Positions 39,225 through 48,122 are shown, numbered from the stretch's first letter. The stretch: DNA of 64,000 bases from Prescottella sp. R16 (GCF_030656875.1 NZ_CP130943.1:496001-560000); one strand, 5' to 3'. Made by a program: numbers and translations. The notes: generated from the letters alone by a model not told the origin.

Positions 39225-41537
39225 TCAGCCGCCCGGCGTCGGCGCCGCCGTCCCGCTCGGTGTGGCCGACACCGATCCGTCGCTGACGTAGATCGTCACC
39301 GGCGAACCGGGCACCGCCAGACCCGACGGTGAACTCGACGTCACATCGTCCTTCGGGGCGTCCGACTTCGTGGGCACCACGTTCACCGTGAAACCGGCGT
39401 CCTTCAGCGCCGACGTCGCCGCATCCTGCGACATGCCGACGACGTTCGGCACCTGCGCTCCCTGGGAACCCCTGACGTACTTGTCGTCGACGGGCGGCAG
39501 GGCGGTGGGTCCGTAGTTGCCGACCACCGGCATCATCGCCTGGAACCACGTCTTGGCCGGTTCGGTACCGCCGTACAGGTTGCCGTCACCACACGGGCGC
39601 AGCGGTCCGGAACAGATTTCGCCGGGCGTCGTCGAATCGCCGTAGACGAGGACACTGGCCGCCAGATTGTTGGTGAAGCCGAGGAATCCCGACGACATGT
39701 GCGACTCGGTGGTGCCCGTCTTACCGGACATCGGCAGCTTCCAGCCGGCCGCGTTGGCGGCACCGAACGACGTGCCGCCCGGCTGGTCGTCCTTGCTGAG
39801 CGCCACGGACAGCGTGTCCGCCAGACCCGGTGCCACCACCTGCTCGCAGGCCTGCTGGTTGATGGCGACCGGGTTGCCCTCACGGTCGGTGATCGAGTCG
39901 ATCGGCGACGGCGGGCACCACTTGCCGTGCGATGCGAGCGTCGCTGCGACGTTCGCGAGTTCGAGCGGATTGACCCATGTGGGACCGAGGGTGAACGAGC
40001 CGAGGTTCTGCTGCTTCTGCATGTCGGCCATGCTCTGGTCGCCGAAGCCGGACGATCCCGGAACGGTGTACGACCGCAGACCGAGTCGTACCGCCATGTC
40101 GACGGTCGGGGTGACCCCGGTCGACTGGATCAGTTTCACGAACGCCGTGTTGGGTGATTGCGCCAGCGCATCGGTCACCGACATTTTCGGGGCGTAGCTG
40201 TTGGAGGCGTTCTGCACGCAGTACGTCGCCGGCGGGCAGCCCGCCGCACCACCGTTGCCCATGCCCCGCGCCTCGAACCGCTGCGGCACGTCCAGGACCG
40301 CGCTGGTGCCGAGGCCCTTCTCCATCGCGGCAGCCGTGGTGAAGATCTTGAAGATCGAGCCTGCGCCGTGCCCGACGAGCGTGTACGGCTGCGGCTGGAC
40401 GGTCTGCTCGGCCTCGGTGTCGAGACCGTACGTGCGACTCGACGCCATCGCCAGCACCCGGTGCTGATCCTGCCCGGGCTGCACCACGTTCATGACGTTC
40501 GCGATGCCGTCGAGCTTCGGGTCGGCGTTGGCGACCAGCGCGGACTTCACCGAACGCTGCACCGCCGGGTCGAGCGTCGTCTTGATCGTGTAGCCGCCGC
40601 GGTTGATCTCGTCGCGACTCAGACCGGTCGACGCCAGGTACTGCAGCGCATAGTCGCAGAAGAAGCCCTGGTCACCGGCGGCGATGCAGCCACGCGGCAG
40701 CGTGTTGGGCTGGGGGAGCACACCCAGCGGGGTGCTCTTGGCGGCGCGGATCTCCTCGGCCCGGTCCGGGATGTTCGCGATCATCGTGTCGAGAACCGTG
40801 TTGCGGCGTTCGAGAACACCCTCCGGGTTCGTGTACGGGTTCAGCGCCGAACTGGACTGCACCATGCCGGCGAGCATCGCCGCCTGCGGCACGGACAGGT
40901 CCTTGGCGTCGATACCGAAGTACGTCTGCGCCGCATCCTGCACCCCGAACGAGCCGTTGCCGAACGGCACCAGGTTCAGATAGCGGGTGAGGATCTCGTC
41001 CTTGGTGAGCTTCTTGTCGAGCGTCAGCGCCATCCGGATCTCCCGGATCTTGCGGGCCGGTGTCGTCTCGATCGCGGCCCGGCGTTCGGCGTCGTTCTTG
41101 GCGACCACGAGCAGCTGGTAGTTCTTCACGTACTGCTGGTCGATCGTCGACGCACCCTGCTGGACCTCACCGGTCGTGGTGTTCGTCATGAACGCCCGCA
41201 TCGTGCCCTGCCAGTCGACGCCGTGATGGTCGGCGAAGCGCTTGTCCTCGATGGAGACGATCGCGAGTTTCATCTCGTTGGAGATCTGATCGCTCGGCAC
41301 CTCGAAGCGGCGTTGCTCGTACAACCACGCGATCGGTTTGCCGGTGACGTCGGTCATCGTCGTCACTGCGGGGACGGTGCCCTCGACGAGTTCGGCGGAG
41401 ACGTTGTCGACGGCGTCCGTGGCGCGGTTGGAGGCGTACCCGAACCCCCCTGCCAGCGGAAACAGGACTCCGGCGAGCAGGACACCGGCGAGGGCGGAGC
41501 AGCCCGCGAGCTTGGCGATCGTTTTGGCTCTCGACAC
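39225..41537 (-). CDS. ponA2: Bifunctional class A penicillin-binding protein with PASTA domain
   Basis: Polymerises glycan and cross-links peptides of peptidoglycan outside the membrane. The protein has 770 residues. One N-terminal membrane anchor (about 10-35) comes first, then the transglycosylase (EDKRFADHHGVDW with the catalytic Glu, QGASTIDQQYVKN). The transpeptidase has SIFK (Ser394, Lys397), SPNTAF as the SxN box and SGKTGTTE (Lys606). One PASTA domain (VPNVVGMSQDAATSALKDAG, about 690-755) is followed by a Ser/Thr/Pro tail. Divergent to whiB4, as ponA2 is in M. tuberculosis. TACTGT on the minus strand (41550-41545) is 7 nt from the GTG, predicting a leaderless mRNA. Confidence 0.95.
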   Translation of the reverse strand: MSRAKTIAKLAGCSALAGVLLAGVLFPLAGGFGYASNRATDAVDNVSAELVEGTVPAVTTMTDVTGKPIAWLYEQRRFEVPSDQISNEMKLAIVSIEDKRFADHHGVDWQGTMRAFMTNTTTGEVQQGASTIDQQYVKNYQLLVVAKNDAERRAAIETTPARKIREIRMALTLDKKLTKDEILTRYLNLVPFGNGSFGVQDAAQTYFGIDAKDLSVPQAAMLAGMVQSSSALNPYTNPEGVLERRNTVLDTMIANIPDRAEEIRAAKSTPLGVLPQPNTLPRGCIAAGDQGFFCDYALQYLASTGLSRDEINRGGYTIKTTLDPAVQRSVKSALVANADPKLDGIANVMNVVQPGQDQHRVLAMASSRTYGLDTEAEQTVQPQPYTLVGHGAGSIFKIFTTAAAMEKGLGTSAVLDVPQRFEARGMGNGGAAGCPPATYCVQNASNSYAPKMSVTDALAQSPNTAFVKLIQSTGVTPTVDMAVRLGLRSYTVPGSSGFGDQSMADMQKQQNLGSFTLGPTWVNPLELANVAATLASHGKWCPPSPIDSITDREGNPVAINQQACEQVVAPGLADTLSVALSKDDQPGGTSFGAANAAGWKLPMSGKTGTTESHMSSGFLGFTNNLAASVLVYGDSTTPGEICSGPLRPCGDGNLYGGTEPAKTWFQAMMPVVGNYGPTALPPVDDKYVRGSQGAQVPNVVGMSQDAATSALKDAGFTVNVVPTKSDAPKDDVTSSSPSGLAVPGSPVTIYVSDGSVSATPSGTAAPTPGG

Positions 41538-41544
41538 GTCCTAC

Positions 41545-41710
41545 ACAGTACGTCGAACCGGCCGTTTGCCCGGTGTACGCGACCATCTGGACATGCGTCC
41601 GAGCATGAACAGGGGCTTTGATCAGGTCAAATGCCGCGAACTTGGCACGTATGTACCAGAATCTTCCGTCTCCGTCTTGCATCCCGGACGTTCTTTACCT
41701 AAATTGACTC
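41545..41710. promoter_or_regulatory. Divergent ponA2/whiB4 control region
   Basis: The 294-bp gap 41538-41831 has no gene. For ponA2 (minus strand), TACTGT at 41550-41545 is a leaderless-type -10. For whiB4 (plus strand), TTGACT at 41705-41710 is a good -35, but no clean -10 is spaced from it, so the whiB4 start site is unsure and a leader of about 90 nt is implied. Confidence 0.5.
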
Positions 41711-41831
41711 TCACCGGTGTGATACAGCTAACACTGGATTAGGAATGTGGTGCAGTTCCCACGTGATACTCGGGAACTGTCGGAGCATTCCGGGCGCCGT
41801 GGGGAACGGCGTTCGGACGAAGGGGAACCGA

Positions 41832-42155
41832 ATGCACATGACCAGCCCCGATACGAGGCTCGACTACGAGAAGGCAGAAGCTCGAATCCAGTGGGTCGCC
41901 CAGGCTCGATGCCGAGAGGTAGACCCCGACCAGCTCTTCGTCCGCGGCGCCGCACAGCGCAAGGCCGCAACCATCTGCCGGCACTGTCCGGTTCTCATGC
42001 AGTGCGGGGCGGACGCCCTCGACAACCGCGTCGAATTCGGGGTATGGGGTGGTATGACCGAACGCCAGCGCCGGGCCCTGCTCAAGCAGCACCCCGAAGT
42101 CGAGTCCTGGGCCACGTTCTTCGAGGCCCAGCGTCAGCACCAGTCCGTGGTCTGA
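41832..42155 (+). CDS. whiB4: WhiB4-type iron-sulfur redox regulator
   Basis: A 107-residue Wbl protein binding an oxygen- and NO-sensitive [4Fe-4S] cluster. The four cluster Cys are C27, C49, C52 and C58 (ARC, then CRHCPVLMQC). The GVWGG turn is at 70-74, and an Arg-rich TERQRR follows. In mycobacteria WhiB4 tunes the oxidative-stress response and condenses DNA. The start is ATG 41832, 6 nt after AAGGGG; ATG 41838 is also in frame. Position next to ponA2 and converging on the ArsA-like pair matches the mycobacterial order, which supports the whiB4 label. Confidence 0.93.
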   Translation: MHMTSPDTRLDYEKAEARIQWVAQARCREVDPDQLFVRGAAQRKAATICRHCPVLMQCGADALDNRVEFGVWGGMTERQRRALLKQHPEVESWATFFEAQRQHQSVV

Positions 42156-42178
42156 ACGGGCGGACCCGGGCGGGGCGC

Positions 42179-43336
42179 TCAGCCCCGCCGGGTCAACTGA
42201 TCTCCCACGGCGCGCAGCGCCTCGAGATCCGACACCTCGAACGGCAGCGACGGCACCCCGATGATCGGGACATGGGGGTGCGACGCCGTGAACCTGCTCA
42301 GCAGCCGTACCTCGCGCCGTGCAGTCACCGCCCGCTGGGCGTGGATCCGCAGAACCGCCGACGTCAGTTCGTCCACCGGGTCCGTCGTATCCGACGAACC
42401 CCGCTCGTCGAGAACGTCCGCGCTGGTGAGCGCATGATCGGCGGGCAGCGGACACAGCGTCGGATGCGTTCGGTTGAGAACCAGCCCGGCGAGCGGCATG
42501 TGATCGTGCGAGAGCCGGTCGACGAAGAACGCGGCCTCGCGCAGCGCGTCCGGTTCGGCGGCCGCGATCACGACGAACTGCGTGCCCGGCTGTTGCAGCA
42601 GCTGGTACGTGCGGGTCGCCCGCTCCCGGAAACCCCCGAACATCGAGTCCAACGACTGCACGAACGCCGACGCATCGGACAGCATCTGGCTGCCCACCAC
42701 CGTCGACACGCCCTTCAGGGCCAACCCCATCGCCCCGGTCACGAGCCGTCCGATGCCCCGGCCCGGTGCGGTGAGCAGCCGGATCATCCGTCCGTCGAGG
42801 AAAGCGCCGAGCCGCTGCGGCGCATCCAGGAAATCGAGCGCATTACGAGACGGCGGCGTGTCCACGACGACGAGATCCCAGCGATCGTCGGCGGCGAGCT
42901 GGCCGAGCTTCTCCATCGCCATGTACTCCTGCGTTCCGGAGAACGAGGTCGCCACCGTCTGATAGAAGGGGTTCGCGAGGATCTGCTCGGCCTTGTCGGG
43001 TGCCGAATGCTCGAGCACCATCTCGTCGAACGTGCGCCGCATGTTCAGCATCATCGCGTGCAGTTCACCCGTCGAACCCGGTGCGAGCTGCACCAGCTGC
43101 GGCTCGTTGTCCAGGTCCTGCACGCCCAGCGCCTGCGCGAGCCGGCGCGCCGGATCGATCGTCAGTACCGCGACCCGGCGGCCCTGCTCGGCCGCCCGCA
43201 ACGCCATCGCCGCCGCCGTCGTCGTCTTCCCGACCCCGCCCGCGCCGCAGCACACGACGACGCGCGTGCCCGGATCGACGAGCACGGAACCCAGATCGAG
43301 AGCCGGCGCGGACCGCGGCCGTGTCGTCGCCGTCAT
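42179..43336 (-). CDS. ArsA/GET3-like anion-pump-type ATPase (second of pair)
   Basis: A 385-residue deviant-Walker P-loop ATPase, homologue of M. tuberculosis Rv3680. The P-loop [15 protein letters not shown] lies near 32-46 with the signature Lys after [19 protein letters not shown] and [17 protein letters not shown] are switch regions I and II. No arsenite Cys ligands are evident, so arsenite export is unlikely. The mycobacterial pair forms a complex (BagAB) linked to tolerance of NO and glycerol-derived stress. The ATG at 43336 overlaps the stop of the first ATPase by 4 nt, so they are coupled partners. Confidence 0.9.
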   Translation of the reverse strand: MTATTRPRSAPALDLGSVLVDPGTRVVVCCGAGGVGKTTTAAAMALRAAEQGRRVAVLTIDPARRLAQALGVQDLDNEPQLVQLAPGSTGELHAMMLNMRRTFDEMVLEHSAPDKAEQILANPFYQTVATSFSGTQEYMAMEKLGQLAADDRWDLVVVDTPPSRNALDFLDAPQRLGAFLDGRMIRLLTAPGRGIGRLVTGAMGLALKGVSTVVGSQMLSDASAFVQSLDSMFGGFRERATRTYQLLQQPGTQFVVIAAAEPDALREAAFFVDRLSHDHMPLAGLVLNRTHPTLCPLPADHALTSADVLDERGSSDTTDPVDELTSAVLRIHAQRAVTARREVRLLSRFTASHPHVPIIGVPSLPFEVSDLEALRAVGDQLTRRG

Positions 43337-44352
43337 CGCACACCCTGTTCGCTCAACTGCTCGGCGAGCTCGTACAGCCCCCCGAGGTCGACGCCGTCCA
43401 CCAGCGCAGGCAGATACATGCGGGCCACCTCCACCTCGTCCAGCTGTGCGGCACTCTCGTCCTGCGCGGCCAGCGTGGCCGCATGCTCGATCGTCTCGGT
43501 CAGCAGACCGGCGAAGTCGTCGTCCGACAGCGTCACCCCCGCCCGGGACAGCCCGGTGCGCACCGCGTCGGCGTCGATCCGGCCCTTCGCGGCGTCGGCC
43601 AGCGCATCCTCGGGCAGGAACGCCGTACCGGTCCGGTTCACGATCACCGTGCCCATCCGCAGATCGGCGGCCTCGAGCTCGGCGACCGCATCCGCCGTCT
43701 CCTGCACCGGCAACGCCTCGAGCAACGTCACCAGATGCACCGCCGTCTCCTCCGAATGCAGCAACCGCACCACACCCTGGCTCTGCGAATGGATCGGACC
43801 GCCCTTCGCGAGATCCGACATCGCCCGGGTGACATCGAGGAACTTCCCGATCCGCCCGGTCGGCGGCGCATCCACCACCACCGCGTCGTACACCCGCCGG
43901 CCCTCCCGATCGGTGCGGACCACGCACTCCTTGATCTTGCCGGTGAGCAGCACGTCCCGCAGGCCCGGCGCGAGCGTCGTCGCGAACTCGACCGCACCGA
44001 TCTTCTTCATCGCCCGGCCCGCGAAACCCAGGTTGTAGAACATGTCGAGGTACTCGAGGAACGCCGTCTCCAGATCGACGGCCAGCGCCACCACCTCGCC
44101 GCCGCCCTCCGCGGTCGCGATCTTGGTCTCCTGTGGCGGCAACGGCGGCACGTCGAACAACTGCGCGATGCCCTGCCGGCCCTCCACCTCCACGAGCAGC
44201 ACCCGGCGCCCGCCCGCCGCCAGCGCCAGCGCCAACGCGGCAGCCACCGTCGACTTGCCGGTGCCGCCCTTGCCGGACACGAAATGCAGCCGCGCCGCGT
44301 CTGCGCCGGGCGGCCACGTGCCCTGCACTGTCCTGTTCGTCGGTGTCGCCAC
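43333..44352 (-). CDS. ArsA/GET3-like anion-pump-type ATPase (first of pair)
   Basis: A 339-residue homologue of Rv3679. The P-loop [16 protein letters not shown] (about 26-41) has the deviant-Walker Lys, with [15 protein letters not shown] as switch I and [15 protein letters not shown] as switch II. The GTG at 44352 is set by TAGGCT on the minus strand (44365-44360), 7 nt upstream, predicting a leaderless mRNA; longer readings into the divergent DUF4177 and RidA genes are excluded. Paired with the next ATPase through a 4-nt overlap. GET3-like handling of membrane-protein tails or small-molecule export are both possible. Confidence 0.9.
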   Translation of the reverse strand: MATPTNRTVQGTWPPGADAARLHFVSGKGGTGKSTVAAALALALAAGGRRVLLVEVEGRQGIAQLFDVPPLPPQETKIATAEGGGEVVALAVDLETAFLEYLDMFYNLGFAGRAMKKIGAVEFATTLAPGLRDVLLTGKIKECVVRTDREGRRVYDAVVVDAPPTGRIGKFLDVTRAMSDLAKGGPIHSQSQGVVRLLHSEETAVHLVTLLEALPVQETADAVAELEAADLRMGTVIVNRTGTAFLPEDALADAAKGRIDADAVRTGLSRAGVTLSDDDFAGLLTETIEHAATLAAQDESAAQLDEVEVARMYLPALVDGVDLGGLYELAEQLSEQGVR

Positions 44353-44359
44353 GAGCACG

Positions 44360-44400
44360 AGCCTATAAGTCGAAGACGCGATCCGGGCGGAGGATAGGCT
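44360..44400. promoter_or_regulatory. Interlocked divergent leaderless promoters
   Basis: Within a 55-bp gap, identical -10 hexamers TAGGCT face outward: minus strand 44365-44360 (for the ATPase GTG 44352) and plus strand 44395-44400 (for the DUF4177 ATG 44408). Each is 7 nt from its start codon. Their -35 regions must overlap in the 29 bp between them. Confidence 0.65.
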
Positions 44401-44407
44401 CGGCGGC

Positions 44408-44572
44408 ATGAGCGAATTGACGACGTGGGAGTACGCGACCGTGCCGCTGTTGACGCACGCGACCAAGGCCATCCTCGACCAGTGGGGCGGCGACGGCTGG
44501 GAACTGGTGACGGTGCTGCCCGGCCCGACCGGTGAGCAGCACGTGGCGTACCTCAAGCGCCCCAAGGCCTGA
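44408..44572 (+). CDS. DUF4177 small protein
   Basis: A 54-residue protein with the DUF4177 pattern: WEYATVPLL at the start, LDQWGGDGWELVTVLPG in the centre and YLKRPKA at the end. It corresponds in size and place to Rv3678A. The function is unknown; the fold is a small beta-sheet unit. It was placed by reading directly from the ATG at 44408, 7 nt after a TAGGCT -10. The RidA gene starts 5 bp after its stop, so the two are co-transcribed. Confidence 0.9.
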   Translation: MSELTTWEYATVPLLTHATKAILDQWGGDGWELVTVLPGPTGEQHVAYLKRPKA

Positions 44573-44577
44573 CGCGC

Positions 44578-45063
44578 ATGGCAGAGAACACGCAGTCGGA
44601 TACGACGCAGTCCTGGACCGCGCGCCTCGCGGAACTGGGTATCGAACTGCCCGCCGTGGCCGCTCCCGTCGCGGCCTACGTGCCGGCCGTGCGCACCGGT
44701 AACCACGTCCACACGTCCGGTCAGTTGCCGTTCGTCGACGGCGCACTCTCGATCACCGGCAAGCTCGGCGCGGACGTGTCCGACGCCGACGCCAAGGCCG
44801 CCGCCCGCCAGTGCGCCCTCAACGCGCTCGCCGCGGTGGACGCGCTCGTCGGCCTCGATTCGATCGTGCGGATCGTCAAGGTCGTCGGATTCGTCGCCTC
44901 CGCCGAAGGATTCACGGCGCAGCCCGGTGTGGTCAACGGGGCGTCCGAGTTCCTCGGAGAGGTGTTCGGGGACGCCGGCGTCCACGCCCGTTCCGCCGTC
45001 GGTGTCGCCGAGTTGCCGCTCGGATCGCCCGTCGAGGTCGAACTGATCGCCGAGGTGCGCTGA
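44578..45063 (+). CDS. RidA-family protein (YjgF)
   Basis: A 161-residue Rid-family protein, homologue of Rv3678c. Family segments are GNHVHTSGQLPFVDGAL near 41-57, CALNALAAVDALVG, and VGVAELPLGSPVEVELIAEV at the end. The Arg in ARSAVGVAELPLG is in the place of the RidA substrate-carboxylate-binding Arg, so imine deaminase-like activity is possible. It starts 5 bp after DUF4177 without a clear RBS of its own, implying coupling. A GNRA-like hairpin follows. Confidence 0.92.
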   Translation: MAENTQSDTTQSWTARLAELGIELPAVAAPVAAYVPAVRTGNHVHTSGQLPFVDGALSITGKLGADVSDADAKAAARQCALNALAAVDALVGLDSIVRIVKVVGFVASAEGFTAQPGVVNGASEFLGEVFGDAGVHARSAVGVAELPLGSPVEVELIAEVR

Positions 45064-45076
45064 GTCGCAGCCACGC

Positions 45077-45110
45077 CTGAGGCGCACCTCTGGAAAGAGG
45101 TGCGCCTCAG
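45077..45110. terminator. Bidirectional terminator between RidA and TetR genes
   Basis: A perfect 15-bp stem (45077-45091 with 45096-45110) capped by a GGAA tetraloop, 13 bp after the RidA stop and overlapping the TetR stop by 4 nt. Confidence 0.9.
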
Positions 45111-45790
45111 ACGTTTCCGGGGGTCGGTGACATTCCCGACCGCACCTGCTCGACGAGTCGCCGCATGCAGTCGACGGCCAGTTCCGCCGGGCCGCCCGGA
45201 CCGGACGTCGGTGCGTCGCTCGCCGCCCATGTCTCGACGGCCACCCGCATCGCGGCGTTCGCGGACGCCGCGACCAGTCGGACCGTCAAGGGGTCGGCAT
45301 CGGGCCCCATCAGCGGCCCGATCGCCGCCACCAGTCCCTCTTCCGAATCGTGTTGCACGCGAAGCCACACCGCCTGCAGGCCGGGTTCGCTGCGGACAGT
45401 CCGCAGCAGCCCGCGCGTCCACTGCAGCATCTCCTCGCTCACGTCCCCGGACGGGGTGAGGGCCCGCCGGGTCGCCCGTTCGAGGGCGTGTGCGAGTGGC
45501 CGTGCGGCCGAATCGGGTCCGTCCTCCCCGGCCCTTTCCGCCTCCTCGGTGAGGTAGTCGATCCAGGTGGTCACGCCGCCCGCCAGCAGCGGAGAGACGG
45601 CGTCCTCCTTGGTGCGGAAGTACCGATAGAACGTGCGCAGGCCGATGCCCGAGGCCGCCGCGATCTCCTCGGCGGTCACCGCCGATGCGCCGCGCCGCGA
45701 GAACAACTCGGCGGCGTGATGCGAGATGTCGACTTGCGTCTGCATCTTGCGGCGCTCCGTCAGTGACGGCACGGATCGGGTGCCGGGCAT
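45107..45790 (-). CDS. TetR-family transcriptional repressor
   Basis: A 227-residue TetR regulator. The N-terminal helix-turn-helix (about 20-65) has HHAAELFSRRGASAVTAEEIAAASGIGLRTFYRYFRTKED; the rest is a helical ligand domain of the MftR/AcrR-like C-terminal type. The ATG at 45790 has GAGGAG 7 nt upstream, which decides it over earlier in-frame codons. It is divergent from an SDR gene, the usual layout for a repressor and its target. This pair is inserted between genes that are adjacent in M. tuberculosis (Rv3678c and Rv3677c homologues). Confidence 0.92.
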   Translation of the reverse strand: MPGTRSVPSLTERRKMQTQVDISHHAAELFSRRGASAVTAEEIAAASGIGLRTFYRYFRTKEDAVSPLLAGGVTTWIDYLTEEAERAGEDGPDSAARPLAHALERATRRALTPSGDVSEEMLQWTRGLLRTVRSEPGLQAVWLRVQHDSEEGLVAAIGPLMGPDADPLTVRLVAASANAAMRVAVETWAASDAPTSGPGGPAELAVDCMRRLVEQVRSGMSPTPGNV

Positions 45791-45859
45791 GGGGCTGCTC
45801 CTCGGGTCGGGTCGAATCGGCAGCGTACTCGGTCGAATCCGAAAAATTTCCGAAACGCC

Positions 45860-45888
45860 TGACACAGCGTGCCAACTATGCCTATTGT
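45860..45888 (+). promoter_or_regulatory. Promoter of the SDR gene
   Basis: -35 TGACAC (45860-45865) and -10 TATTGT (45883-45888) are 17 nt apart, giving a leader of about 35 nt before ATG 45929. The direct repeat TCCGAAA (45838-45844 and 45849-45855) lies just upstream. The divergent TetR protein is the likely regulator; no clear palindrome was found. Confidence 0.55.
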
Positions 45889-45928
45889 GCCATCAGTTCG
45901 ATCCGACCCCCGCGAAAGAGGACAGACC

Positions 45929-46696
45929 ATGAAGCGTTTCGACGGACGCCGCGCACTCGTCACCGGAGCCGGCTCCGGCATCGGCCAGGCCGTGGTGGCC
46001 CGGCTCCTCGAAGAGGGCGCCACCGTGGCCGCCGCCGACGTGTCCGAGGCCGGTCTGGCGGTCACCCGGGAGCGCGCCGACACCGCCGGCGCCGCCGACC
46101 GGTTGCGCATCGTCGTCGCCGACATCTCCGACGAAACCTCCGTCCGCGAGAACCTCGGCGGAGCCATCGCCGACCTGGGTGGCCTCGACGTGCTCGTCAA
46201 CGCTGCCGGCATCCTGCGCTCGTCGCACACCGCCGACACCACCCTGGACTTCTGGAACACCGTCATCGGCACCAACCTCACCGGCACCTTCCTCGTCACC
46301 CGGCAGTCGCTGCCCGCGCTGCTCGAGAACGGCAAGGGTGTGATCGTGAACTTCAGCTCCACGTCGTCGGAGTTCGCGCACCCCTACATGGCGGCCTACG
46401 CGGCATCCAAGGGCGGCATCCAGTCGTTCACCCACGCCATCGCCCTCGAATACGCCAAGCAGGGCCTGCGGGCCGTCTCGGTGCAGCCCGGAAGCATCGC
46501 ATCCGGGATGACCAGCAACCCCGGTTTCCCCGAGGAGGGTTGCGATCCGTCGCTCATCGGCAAGCTGTACCCGTGGATCGGTGAGGGCTTCGCGCCGCCG
46601 GAGACCGTGGCGAGCGTCGTCGCGATGCTCGCGTCCGACGACGGCGCGTTCGTCACCGGCACCGAGATCCGCATCGACGGCGGCACCCACATGTGA
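45929..46696 (+). CDS. Short-chain dehydrogenase/reductase
   Basis: A 255-residue classical SDR. The cofactor motif TGAGSGIG is at 12-19, NAAG near 90, the catalytic Ser in NFSSTSSEF, and Tyr157 and Lys161 in YAASK. The residue after the second beta strand is Asp (AADVSEAG), which favours NAD(H). The C-terminus EIRIDGGTHM is typical of the family. ATG 45929 follows AGAGGA. Probably repressed by the divergent TetR protein. The substrate is unknown (alcohol, keto-ester or sterol). Confidence 0.93.
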   Translation: MKRFDGRRALVTGAGSGIGQAVVARLLEEGATVAAADVSEAGLAVTRERADTAGAADRLRIVVADISDETSVRENLGGAIADLGGLDVLVNAAGILRSSHTADTTLDFWNTVIGTNLTGTFLVTRQSLPALLENGKGVIVNFSSTSSEFAHPYMAAYAASKGGIQSFTHAIALEYAKQGLRAVSVQPGSIASGMTSNPGFPEEGCDPSLIGKLYPWIGEGFAPPETVASVVAMLASDDGAFVTGTEIRIDGGTHM

Positions 46697-46725
46697 CGGC
46701 GTCGTCCTCGACTAGGGTGCGGGAC

Positions 46726-47511
46726 ATGACGATTGCGCACCCCGCGTACGCCCAGCTCCGCCAGGTCACGCCCGTCGCGGCGGTGATGCTCGAGCACAAT
46801 CCGGGCATGTACTCGCTCGACGGCACCAATACGTGGATCCTGAGGGCGCCCGGGAGCGACGACTGTATCGTCGTCGACCCCGGCGAGGACGACCCCGAGC
46901 ATCTCGCGCGCGTCGCCGGCGCCGGCACCGTCGTCCTGACGTTGATCTCGCACCGGCACCACGACCACACCGGCGGCATCGATCGGTTCCACGAACTGAC
47001 CGGTGCCCCGGTGCGCGCGGTGCGCGAAGAATTCCGGCGCGGCGGGGGCGGCGGCCTCGACCACGACGAGACGATCGAGGCCGCCGGCCTCACCCTGCGC
47101 GTCCTGCGTACCCCCGGGCACACCGCCGACTCGGTGTCGTTCGTGATCGAAGGCGAAGGATCGGTCCTCACCGCCGACACCATCCTCGGCCGCGGCACCA
47201 CCGTCCTCGACGCATCCGACGGCAACCTCCGCGACTATCTCGACTCCCTGCGGATGCTCATCGACCTCGGCCCCGGACGTGTCGGCCTGCCCGGCCACGG
47301 TCCCGAACTGCCCGACCTGCAGGCCGTCGCCCGGTACTATCTCGCCCACCGTGAGGACCGCCTCGCGCAGGTGCGCGGCGCCCTCGACGTCCTCGGAGCC
47401 GACGCCGACGTCCGCGCCGTCGTCGAACACGTCTACACGGACGTCGACGAAACCCTGTGGCCCGCGGCCGAGCAGTCGGTGCGGGTGCAGCTGGAGTACC
47501 TGCGCAGCTGA
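46726..47511 (+). CDS. Metallo-beta-lactamase-fold hydrolase (Rv3677c-like)
   Basis: A 261-residue MBL-fold protein of the LACTB2/RNase-like group. The metal motif HRHHDH has H76, H78, D80 and H81; further ligands are His in TPGHTADSVSF, Asp in LTADTIL and His in LPGHGPE. A C-terminal winged-helix-like segment (EHVYTDVDETLWPAAEQSV) agrees with LACTB2-type endoribonucleases, so an RNase or thioester hydrolase role is possible. TAGGGT (46713-46718) is 7 nt before the ATG, predicting a leaderless mRNA. It starts 29 bp after the SDR stop, yet has its own promoter. Confidence 0.92.
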   Translation: MTIAHPAYAQLRQVTPVAAVMLEHNPGMYSLDGTNTWILRAPGSDDCIVVDPGEDDPEHLARVAGAGTVVLTLISHRHHDHTGGIDRFHELTGAPVRAVREEFRRGGGGGLDHDETIEAAGLTLRVLRTPGHTADSVSFVIEGEGSVLTADTILGRGTTVLDASDGNLRDYLDSLRMLIDLGPGRVGLPGHGPELPDLQAVARYYLAHREDRLAQVRGALDVLGADADVRAVVEHVYTDVDETLWPAAEQSVRVQLEYLRS

Positions 47512-47606
47512 CGTCGAACTCGGTATGCGTTCGGCCTGAGCGATCCGGTGGCACCCGGCGAGGGTCGCCAGGTGAGGTCTTCCTGACAACGGGAGCCCGT
47601 AGCCCC

Positions 47607-47681
47607 GGATTCGACCTGGACGGTGGCGACATCCACATCGGTGGTGAGGGTCCACGCGTGCAGGTCGTGGACGTCGGCGAC
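47607..47681 (-). pseudogene. Remnant of a cation-diffusion-facilitator (CzcD-type) transporter
   Basis: Read on the minus strand, about 25 codons encode a segment containing DVHDLHAWTLTTDV, the hallmark of the C-terminal cytoplasmic domain of CDF zinc/cobalt/cadmium exporters (consensus near VHDLHVWTLTSG). Nothing resembling the transmembrane part or a start lies upstream, and the frame continues into unrelated sequence, so only a fragment survives. The surrounding 338-bp stretch 47512-47849 has no other gene. The fragment sits beside a copper chaperone gene, pointing to a decayed metal-resistance locus. Confidence 0.6.
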
Positions 47682-47772
47682 AGTGTTGTCGGACTGCGAC
47701 GGAGGCGCGACCCGACGGTCCTCGGGGGCTTGTGGTGAATGCCGCTGCGGGACGCACTCGAACTGTGTGCGC

Positions 47773-47823
47773 GTAGGCCTCGGGCCTTGGATCTGTAACG
47801 AGCCGACCAGGCCCGAGGTCTAC
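47773..47823 (-). terminator. Long-loop hairpin downstream of copZ
   Basis: GTAGGCCTCGGGCC (47773-47786) pairs with GGCCCGAGGTCTAC (47810-47823), 14 bp with one G-U, around a 23-nt loop. It lies 27 bp beyond the copZ stop on the minus strand and may terminate that transcript. Confidence 0.5.
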
Positions 47824-47849
47824 GAAGGGTTCGCGTAGCCGGGGGGTCG

Positions 47850-48062
47850 TCAGTTGCCGGCGATCCGGTACCCGGCCTGCTCGACGGCCTGCTCGACGGC
47901 GGCGTCGCTGATCGGGTCGTCGCTGGTCACGGTGATGCTGCCGGCCGCGAGATCGACGTCGACATCGGTGATGCCGGGGATCTGCTCGACCTTGCCGGTG
48001 ACCTTGCCGACGCAACCTCCGCAGGTCATGCCGGTGACGCGGTAGGTACTTGTGTTGGACAT
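47850..48062 (-). CDS. copZ: Copper chaperone (heavy-metal-associated domain)
   Basis: A 70-residue HMA-domain protein that carries Cu(I) in the cytoplasm. The metal site is GMTCGGC with C14 and C17. The ferredoxin-like fold is complete (VDVDLAAGSITV, then VEQAVEQAGYRI). The ATG at 48062 has AAAGGA upstream. No copper P-type ATPase or CsoR gene is adjacent, so this is an orphan of a larger copper system. Transcription appears to start about 157 nt upstream from a promoter holding a CsoR-like operator, with a strong hairpin in the leader. Confidence 0.93.
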   Translation of the reverse strand: MSNTSTYRVTGMTCGGCVGKVTGKVEQIPGITDVDVDLAAGSITVTSDDPISDAAVEQAVEQAGYRIAGN

Positions 48063-48122
48063 GCGTGTCCTTTCTTTCTTGTGGTTACCGCCCGGGCGGA
48101 GATGCCCGGAGGTGATATCTCT

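Noticed and set aside
42179..44352. Arsenite-export function for the ArsA-like pair
   Set aside because: No arsenite-binding Cys ligands or ars genes are visible; the synteny with the mycobacterial Rv3679-Rv3680 pair gives a better label.
45791..45928. TetR operator palindrome
   Set aside because: I found a good promoter and a direct repeat (TCCGAAA) but no convincing inverted repeat, so no operator is claimed.
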